Positions 57,329-64,000 of a stretch of 64,000 nt of DNA are shown here, piece after piece (the first letter of the stretch is position 1; each line of letters begins with the position of its first letter). The notes under the pieces were generated by a model. It was not told the origin of the DNA. It worked only from the letters and a program-made list of their open reading frames with translations, and made no database searches. Made by a program: the position numbers and the translations under genes. Where the stretch lies: assembly GCF_002208095.1 (NCBI RefSeq), contig NZ_CP017990.1, positions 1,550,001 to 1,614,000 of the forward strand, written 5' to 3'. This stretch comes from Enterobacter cloacae complex sp. ECNIH7. Lineage in GTDB: Bacteria > Pseudomonadota > Gammaproteobacteria > Enterobacterales > Enterobacteriaceae.

Positions 57329-58051
57329 TCAGGAGACGTGCTGCAGGAACTCCTGCAAACGCTGGTTCGGCGGGTTCGCAATCAATTCCTGCGGGTTACC
57401 GTCTTCCGCGATACGGCCTTTATCAATAAAGATCAGGCGGGACGCCACTTTTTCAGCAAAGCCGATTTCGTGGGTCACGATAACCATCGTCATCCCTTCT
57501 TTCGCCAGATCCTGCATGACTTTCAGCACCTCGTGGCGCAGCTCCGGGTCGAGTGCGGACGTCGGCTCATCAAACAGCATCATTTTCGGTTTGACCGCCA
57601 GGGCGCGAGCAATCGCCACACGCTGCTGTTGGCCGCCTGACAGCTCGGAAGGGTAGTGGTGCGCACGTTCTGCTAGGCCGACTTTCGCCAGCAGATCTTT
57701 TGCCAGCGCTTCCGCCGCCGCTTTGCTGGCACCGCGCACGCGCAGTGGGCCAAACATCACGTTTTCCAGCGCCGTGAGGTGCGGGAACAGGTAGAACTGC
57801 TGGAACACCATGCCCGCTTCCTGACGAATCAGACGGTCGTCCACTTTTGGGTCGTTTACCTTCAGGCCGTCGACGATCAGATCGCCGCTGGTGATCTCTT
57901 CCAGCTTGTTGATGCAGCGCAGCAGGGTGGATTTACCGGAGCCGGATGGCCCAATAATCACCACCACTTCACCCTGCTTGATGTTCAGATCGATATTGTG
58001 CAGCACCTGGGTTGGGCCAAAGTGCTTGGAAACGTTTTTAAATTCAATCAC
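57329..58051 (-). CDS. glnQ: Glutamine ABC transporter ATPase
   Basis: A 240-residue ATP-binding subunit with Walker [10 protein letters not shown] (about residue 34), signature [15 protein letters not shown], Walker [14 protein letters not shown] and the switch His in VTHE. It energises GlnP. It overlaps glnP by 4 bases; this is the last gene of the operon. Confidence 0.97.
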   Translation of the reverse strand: MIEFKNVSKHFGPTQVLHNIDLNIKQGEVVVIIGPSGSGKSTLLRCINKLEEITSGDLIVDGLKVNDPKVDDRLIRQEAGMVFQQFYLFPHLTALENVMFGPLRVRGASKAAAEALAKDLLAKVGLAERAHHYPSELSGGQQQRVAIARALAVKPKMMLFDEPTSALDPELRHEVLKVMQDLAKEGMTMVIVTHEIGFAEKVASRLIFIDKGRIAEDGNPQELIANPPNQRLQEFLQHVS

Positions 58052-58707
58052 AGGATTTTCATCCTTCTTTCAAGACGACGCAGAACGAAGCTCAGAACCA
58101 GAGTAATGATCAGGTAGACAACGGCTACCGCACTCCAGATTTCCAGCGCGCGGAAGTTGCCAGCAATGATCTCCTGCCCCTGACGGGTCAGCTCGGCCAC
58201 GCCGATAACAATGAACAGCGACGTATCTTTAATGCTGATGATCCACTGGTTACCGAGCGGCGGCAGCATGCGACGCAGCGCCAGCGGCAGAATAACGTGG
58301 CGGATCGTTTCGCGACGAGAAAGACCTAGCGCCAGACCGGCTTCACTGAAACCTTTATGAATCGACAGCACCGCACCGCGGGTGATTTCCGCAATATAGG
58401 CACCTGAGTTGATCATAATGGTGACAACGGCTGCGCTGAACGGGTCGATGCGCAGGTCGGTGAATGCCATTGGCAGGGCGAAGTAGATGAACATGACCTG
58501 CACGACAATAGGTGTGCCGCGGATCACTTCGATGAAAACCAGTGCGATGTGGTTTGCGATCCAGCCGCCGTAGGTGCGAGCGAAACCGGCGACAAGACCG
58601 ATAATCAACCCACCAACCAGACCCAGGACCGAAATCCAGAGGGTCATTTTAGCGCCTTCAAGCAAGATAGGAATGGCAGGCCAGATGGCGCTCCAGTCAA
58701 ACTGCAT
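58048..58707 (-). CDS. glnP: Glutamine ABC transporter permease
   Basis: A 219-residue HisMQ-type permease with about five membrane segments and the cytoplasmic EAA loop ([31 protein letters not shown]). It forms a homodimer with GlnQ. It lies 84 bases after glnH. Confidence 0.97.
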   Translation of the reverse strand: MQFDWSAIWPAIPILLEGAKMTLWISVLGLVGGLIIGLVAGFARTYGGWIANHIALVFIEVIRGTPIVVQVMFIYFALPMAFTDLRIDPFSAAVVTIMINSGAYIAEITRGAVLSIHKGFSEAGLALGLSRRETIRHVILPLALRRMLPPLGNQWIISIKDTSLFIVIGVAELTRQGQEIIAGNFRALEIWSAVAVVYLIITLVLSFVLRRLERRMKIL

Positions 58708-58791
58708 GATAATTTCCTGTTACTGTTACCGTGTTTCAAAAATAGCAGGGGCGAAAGGTCGCCCCCGAGTGAACGTCATTTTTACGTCTTA

Positions 58792-59607
<816 letters not shown>

Positions 59608-59677
59608 TTACAAGCTATTGTTTTGCAAAGGGGATGATGTCATGCATTGCACAATTAATGGGGCAATGAGGTTTTAT

Positions 59678-59707
59678 TGCACCAAAGTGGAGCACTGTTT
59701 TGGTGCG
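59678..59707. promoter_or_regulatory. Tandem NtrC sites of glnHPQ
   Basis: TGCACC-N5-GGAGCA (59678-59694) and AGCACT-N5-GGTGCG (59691-59707) each resemble the NtrC dyad TGCACC-N5-GGTGCA; they overlap by 4 bases, about 90 bases upstream of the sigma-54 promoter. Confidence 0.75.
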
Positions 59708-59851
59708 CTTCGTTTGGCTCAACTGACGGGGAGATATTTAGCGTAAATTCTGACGAAAAAACAATCTTCCGTTAACGGTTGTGTGAGGTGATTATTACAA
59801 TTTTTTCACTTTTGCACTGTCTCAGGCAAAAAACGTGCACCATAGATGTGC

Positions 59852-59877
59852 AAAACCCTCACCGGAAGGCGAGGGTT
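59852..59877 (-). terminator. dps terminator
   Basis: AACCCTC (854-860 of kilobase 59) pairs with GAGGGTT (59871-59877), with CC/GG extending the stem; short T run on the minus strand. Confidence 0.7.
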
Positions 59878-59897
59878 GGATAGAAATTTCGTATGAA

Positions 59898-60422
<525 letters not shown>

Positions 60423-60448
60423 TTATGTCCCAGGTAATTACGAAACTA

Positions 60449-60454
60449 AGTATA
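60449..60454 (-). promoter_or_regulatory. dps -10 element
   Basis: On the minus strand the sequence CTATACTTA includes TATACT with the C at -13 preferred by sigma-S, consistent with the stationary-phase dps promoter. No clear -35 is needed by this class. Confidence 0.6.
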
Positions 60455-60662
60455 GCACCGGATTTTTTCTCTGCGGTTTGGCTGTGCCTATCGGTTTAAT
60501 AGCGAGAAGTGGGTTGAGAATTTAATTTATTGAAATTAATGAATAATTTTTAAATTTATACAGATCAATCTTAATTGCTGGATGGGGACGGAAACGTAGA
60601 GGGATATTTCGAAAATAGAGCAAAGTGTGTAAGAAATTATAACGTCTGCCTTTCTGGCCTTT

Positions 60663-60692
60663 ATTCTGCATGGCGTGGAAGCCATGCAGAAT
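60663..60692. repeat. 12-bp perfect hairpin after rhtA
   Basis: ATTCTGCATGGC (60663-60674) and GCCATGCAGAAT (60681-60692) with a 6-base loop, just downstream of the rhtA stop. There is no T run, so it may stabilise the transcript end rather than terminate it. Confidence 0.65.
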
Positions 60693-60700
60693 ATATGGCC

Positions 60701-61588
60701 TTAGCTGATATCCACCTTTTCAACTTTAGGTTCCGGGCGCATAGTGAGCGTAGAGCCCATTGAAGCCGCGATAATCGAGCAGAGCGCCAGCGTCTGGGTC
60801 AACGTGAGGGTTTCGCCGAGAAACACCATTCCGGAAATGGCGGCAAGGGCAGGCTCCATGCTCATCAGGGTGCCAAATATGCGTGTCGGCAGACGCGTAA
60901 GGGCAATCATCTCCAGAGAATACGGGAGTGCGGTAGAGAGAATCGCGACTGCCAGTCCGATGGGCATGACTGACCATTGCCAGATAGATTCAGTTGCCTG
61001 CGCCATGCCGATAGGCACGAAGACGATGGCCGCAATCAGAGAACCCAACGCCACCGTTGCCGGACCGTGCTCTTCGCCTGCACGCTGTCCCGTGAGAATA
61101 TAGACAGCCCAGCAGGCGCCTGCACCCAGCGCCAGCGCGGCGCCCGTCAGATCGATCTCAGCGACGCTCTGGCCCAGGGGAAGCAGGAACCATAAGCCCA
61201 GAACGGCTAGCACGACCCAGATAAAATCGACCGGACGTCGCGAGGAGAAAAGCGCCACCGCCAGCGGACCGGTAAACTCCAGCGCGACGGCGATCCCCAG
61301 CGGTATCGTCTGTATAGAGAGGTAGAACAGATAGTTCATCGCCCCCAGGGAGAGTCCATAAAACAGCAGGGGTAAACGCTGCTCCTTTTTGAAGCGCAGA
61401 CGCCAGGGTTTGAAAATGACCACCAGTATCGCCGTGCCCAGCACGATACGCAGGGCTGTTACCCCGGGCGCACCGACCAGCGGAAAAAGTGATTTTGCAA
61501 GCGAAGCACCGCTTTGAATGGACAACATGGCAATGAGTATCACTGCGACCGGCAACCAGACCGACGATGTGCGGGATAACCCAGGCAT
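60701..61588 (-). CDS. rhtA: Threonine/homoserine exporter RhtA
   Basis: A 295-residue EamA-family transporter with about ten membrane segments arranged as two repeats, equal in length to E. coli RhtA (YbiF). Motifs include LFPLVGAPGVTALRIVLGTAIL and LGAGACWAVYILTGQR. It exports threonine and homoserine. It is divergent from ompX with about 350 bases between. Confidence 0.93.
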   Translation of the reverse strand: MPGLSRTSSVWLPVAVILIAMLSIQSGASLAKSLFPLVGAPGVTALRIVLGTAILVVIFKPWRLRFKKEQRLPLLFYGLSLGAMNYLFYLSIQTIPLGIAVALEFTGPLAVALFSSRRPVDFIWVVLAVLGLWFLLPLGQSVAEIDLTGAALALGAGACWAVYILTGQRAGEEHGPATVALGSLIAAIVFVPIGMAQATESIWQWSVMPIGLAVAILSTALPYSLEMIALTRLPTRIFGTLMSMEPALAAISGMVFLGETLTLTQTLALCSIIAASMGSTLTMRPEPKVEKVDIS

Positions 61589-61942
61589 CCTTTCTCCTGT
61601 CAGCTTATGTCAAATGAGGTAAAGGTTGCAGTGTAAAGGAAATATGCGGCAACGGTTGAGGCGCTGTTGAAAAAAAACCACGTGAAATCCGTAAAATGGT
61701 TAAGCGCTGGTGGATTTATCGCCTGTCAGATTAGGAATAATCTGGATGAATGTAACGGCGCAGACGCGCACTATGCGCATTTAGTAGTGAAAATTGCATG
61801 TGATTTGAAAGAGATAGCTTAGGCTGGAAACGTTCTGTTACAGGAAAGGTTTCATTAGACATCACGAATCACAAAGAGTTTCGCAAATTTTTTTGATATA
61901 TTTAAAACTTACGGACTTACTTGAAGCACATTTGAGGTGGTT
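61589..61942 (+). promoter_or_regulatory. ompX upstream region
   Basis: No gene is supported in these 354 bases. The last 80 are AT-rich with a promoter-like GATATATTTAAAAC, and GAGGTGG is the ribosome site. In E. coli this site is the target of the sRNA CyaR; the local sequence here is compatible, but pairing was not computed. Confidence 0.5.
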
Positions 61943-62461
61943 ATGAAAAAAATTGCATGTCTTTCAGCACTGGCCGCTGTACTGGCTGTTTCCGCAGGTA
62001 CCGCTGTAGCTGCTACTTCTACTGTTACTGGTGGTTACGCTCAGAGCGACTATCAGGGCGTGATGAACAAAGCTAACGGTTTCAACCTGAAGTATCGCTA
62101 CGAGCAGGATAACAATCCACTGGGCGTGATCGGTTCTTTCACCTACACCGAGAAAGATCGTTCTGAAAACGGCGCATACAACAAAGGCCAGTACTACGGT
62201 ATCACCGCTGGTCCAGCTTACCGTCTGAATGACTGGGCGAGCATCTACGGTGTTGTAGGTGTTGGCTACGGTAAATTCCAGCAGACTGAAAACCAGAGCG
62301 AAAGCCGCACTGCAAGCAACAGCGACTATGGCTTCTCCTATGGCGCAGGCCTGCAGTTCAACCCAATCCAGGACGTTGCTCTGGACTTCTCCTATGAGCA
62401 GAGCCGTATCCGCAACGTTGACGTTGGCACCTGGATCGCGGGCGTAGGTTACCGCTTCTAA
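61943..62461 (+). CDS. ompX: Outer membrane protein OmpX
   Basis: A 172-residue eight-strand barrel protein (Ail/Lom family) with signal peptide MKKIACLSALAAVLAVSAGTAVA. The mature protein starts ATSTVTGGYAQSDYQG, contains alternating aromatic strands (GQYYGITAGPAYRLNDWASIYGVVGVGYG) and ends in VGYRF with C-terminal Phe. The ATG at 61943 is used; a GTG six bases earlier is weaker. Confidence 0.97.
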   Translation: MKKIACLSALAAVLAVSAGTAVAATSTVTGGYAQSDYQGVMNKANGFNLKYRYEQDNNPLGVIGSFTYTEKDRSENGAYNKGQYYGITAGPAYRLNDWASIYGVVGVGYGKFQQTENQSESRTASNSDYGFSYGAGLQFNPIQDVALDFSYEQSRIRNVDVGTWIAGVGYRF

Positions 62462-62483
62462 TCACTCCGGTGAGCTAATAAAA

Positions 62484-62511
62484 AATCCGCCCAATGTGGC
62501 GGATTTTTTTT
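62484..62511 (+). terminator. ompX terminator
   Basis: AATCCGCC (62484-62491) pairs with GGCGGATT (62498-62505), followed by a T run. Confidence 0.9.
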
Positions 62512-62526
62512 GTGGAAAGTAAAAGC

Positions 62527-62606
62527 AAAACGGCAACCCCAGGTTGCCGTTTTTAGTGTTGTTCCCTCTCCTCGTGGGAGAGGGTCAGGGGGAGGGTATC
62601 GGACCG
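62527..62606. repeat. Composite repeat: terminator plus GGGAGAGGG palindrome, copy 2
   Basis: An 80-base element matching 32838-32916 in inverted orientation: AAAACGGCAACC/GGTTGCCGTTTT (62527-62553), then TTGTTCCCTCTCC and GGGAGAGGGTCAGGG. It ends directly before the opgE stop and can terminate both ompX and opgE. Confidence 0.8.
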
Positions 62607-64000
62607 CTACTTACTCTTAATATCGAAAATATCCGTACCCAGATGGTTGTAGTCAACTTTCTGTAACTTGAAGTTGGTAACGTACACTGGGGGAGCTTTC
62701 TTGTTAGAGACAAACGGGTAAGCCGTTTTTATCTGCTCGGCTGTAATTCCCGTCCACTGCGAGAAGAACTGCAGGAAATCATTTGCCGAACGGCGCGCTT
62801 TAATCACGCGATGCGTTTTATCATCACTCGACAGCACCATAAACGGCACCTGGAAGTTCTGCTGGAACTTGTCATCATGCGCCAGGTACTGCACCTCTTT
62901 ACCACGCTCTTTAAACGCCAGCCCATGATCCGAGAAATAGACCATGGAGAAGCTGTCGCCCGTATTGCGTAGCTGATCGTACAGCTTGCTCAGCAGGTCG
63001 TCGGTTTGCGTCATGGTGTAGAGATAGCAAGAGGTCTCTTTGGACTGCACGAACTCCGCGTACTTCCCGCCGGTCCGATCGCAGGCCTGCGGGTGCGACC
63101 CCATCAGGTGCAGGACGATCAGCTGAGGCTGGGTGCGCGGAGTGGCGAAGACCTGTGCCGTCATTTTCAGCAGCGCTTCGTCTTTGGTATTTTTGTCGGC
63201 TTCAAAGTCGCCGTTCTTAAGGAACTGCACTTCGTCGGCACGTTTGGCGATACTGGCGATGGCCGTATCGTATTCGCCAATTTGCCCCTGATTGGAGAAC
63301 CACCAGGTCTGATAACCCGCGCGGTTTGCCAGGGTGACAAAATTATCCTGATACTGAGGTTTGCCGTCGACGACCCGGTTAAGCGTCAGGCCGAGCGATT
63401 TCTGCGTCGAGCCGCTGGCCGCAACATAATCGGTAAACAGCGTGCCTTTGACCGAGCTGGCAAACGGTGTGTTATCCCAGTGTCCGCCGAAGGCTCCCAT
63501 TGCATCGCGACGGGCACTTTCCCCAATCACCACCACATAGGTGTGATACTTCGGCTTAACGGCCAGCACGTTCCAGGTGTCTTTCATATTGGAAAGCTCA
63601 GCCATGCGCGCCTGTTCGTCGAGAACCTCTTTATTATTTACAACGACGTCTTTAACGAAGCGGAAAACCGGATAGCCGATATTGATGAGCCTTAACTTAC
63701 CGTCCCAGGGAATATTCTGGATGGGGGCGACAAACGCCACGGCAACGCTGAACACCAGACAGAGTATTTCGATCTTACCCCAGGATTTTTTCTCGGCCGG
63801 CTGACGGCGGATGGCGATAACGCCCAACGCGAAGATAAAGATCCCGACCACGTAGCTGTACCACGGGAAGATCGTCAGGATCTCCGTTGACTCTTCCATA
63901 TTGGTCGAGTGCAGCGCCAGCAGGGTATTAAAGTTTGGCGAGCCGTAAGCCTGACCGAACGGGAAATAGAGTGCAGCAACCAGCGAACAGATCCCGATTA
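62607..64000 (-). CDS. opgE: Phosphoethanolamine transferase OpgE, 5' end outside the window
   Basis: The frame is open to the window edge, about 464 residues visible; the start is not included. It is the YbiP (OpgE) member of the EptA-type sulfatase-fold transferases, which adds phosphoethanolamine to osmoregulated periplasmic glucans. Visible: membrane segments, then VVVIGESARRDAMGAFGG (metal binding), ASGSTQKSLGLTLNR (nucleophile region), VLHLMGSHPQACDR and YFSDHGLAF. It is convergent with ompX. Confidence 0.94.
   Translation of the reverse strand, partial: IGICSLVAALYFPFGQAYGSPNFNTLLALHSTNMEESTEILTIFPWYSYVVGIFIFALGVIAIRRQPAEKKSWGKIEILCLVFSVAVAFVAPIQNIPWDGKLRLINIGYPVFRFVKDVVVNNKEVLDEQARMAELSNMKDTWNVLAVKPKYHTYVVVIGESARRDAMGAFGGHWDNTPFASSVKGTLFTDYVAASGSTQKSLGLTLNRVVDGKPQYQDNFVTLANRAGYQTWWFSNQGQIGEYDTAIASIAKRADEVQFLKNGDFEADKNTKDEALLKMTAQVFATPRTQPQLIVLHLMGSHPQACDRTGGKYAEFVQSKETSCYLYTMTQTDDLLSKLYDQLRNTGDSFSMVYFSDHGLAFKERGKEVQYLAHDDKFQQNFQVPFMVLSSDDKTHRVIKARRSANDFLQFFSQWTGITAEQIKTAYPFVSNKKAPPVYVTNFKLQKVDYNHLGTDIFDIKSK

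Overview
The window is chromosomal DNA of an Enterobacteriaceae member, most likely Enterobacter or a close relative such as Lelliottia or Leclercia. The backbone follows the E. coli ybhA-pgl ... bio-uvrB-moa ... rhlE-dinG ... glnHPQ-dps-rhtA-ompX order, but it carries hut genes between ybhC and ybhB (as in Klebsiella) and lacks ybhDHIJ, ybhM and ybiX-fiu. Genus assignment is inference from gene content only.

Region 1 (1 to about 9340) is the right end of an AT-rich prophage. It holds tail tip genes (a tail protein, a peptidase-like protein and a J-type tip protein with a frameshift), a coiled-coil membrane protein, a GH24 lysozyme, a GIY-YIG-like protein, virion-like unknowns, a holin candidate and a short cargo block. 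The phage sits inside host ybhA: the first 71 host codons remain at 9332-9553, and the phage carries a complete ybhA homologue (8342-9178) beside the junction. A gene of unknown function follows that copy by 13 bases on the same strand. A dyad centres on the phage/host junction.

Region 2 (9.5-18.6 kb) holds pgl, ybhC and the two histidine-degradation operons hutIGC and hutUH, with HutC operators and a NAC-type site. Region 3 (18.6-27.6 kb) holds ybhB, the divergent biotin genes bioA/bioBFCD with a BirA operator, an unlinked ABC ATPase and SOS-controlled uvrB. Region 4 (27.6-32.8 kb) holds a multi-hairpin intergenic element, ybhK, and moaABCDE behind a ModE site and a Moco riboswitch, then ybhL.

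Region 5 (32.9-45.9 kb) holds the ybhN-clsB-ybhP membrane-lipid cluster, ybhQ, the cecR-ybhGFSR efflux operon, rhlE and dinG. Region 6 (45.9-51.2 kb) is a five-gene chaperone-usher fimbrial operon on the minus strand, inserted between dinG and ybiB, which are adjacent in E. coli. Region 7 (51.5-64 kb) holds ybiB, two YhcN-family periplasmic proteins, ybiI, rlmF, mscM, glnHPQ with sigma-54 and NtrC sites, dps, rhtA, ompX and the 3' part of opgE.

The most unusual items are the prophage that breaks ybhA while bringing its own copy plus a linked unknown gene, the structured element between uvrB and ybhK, an 80-bp repeat that contains a terminator and occurs at two loci, the ABC ATPase with a degenerate signature motif, and the fimbrial insertion that separates ybiB from the SOS promoter of dinG.
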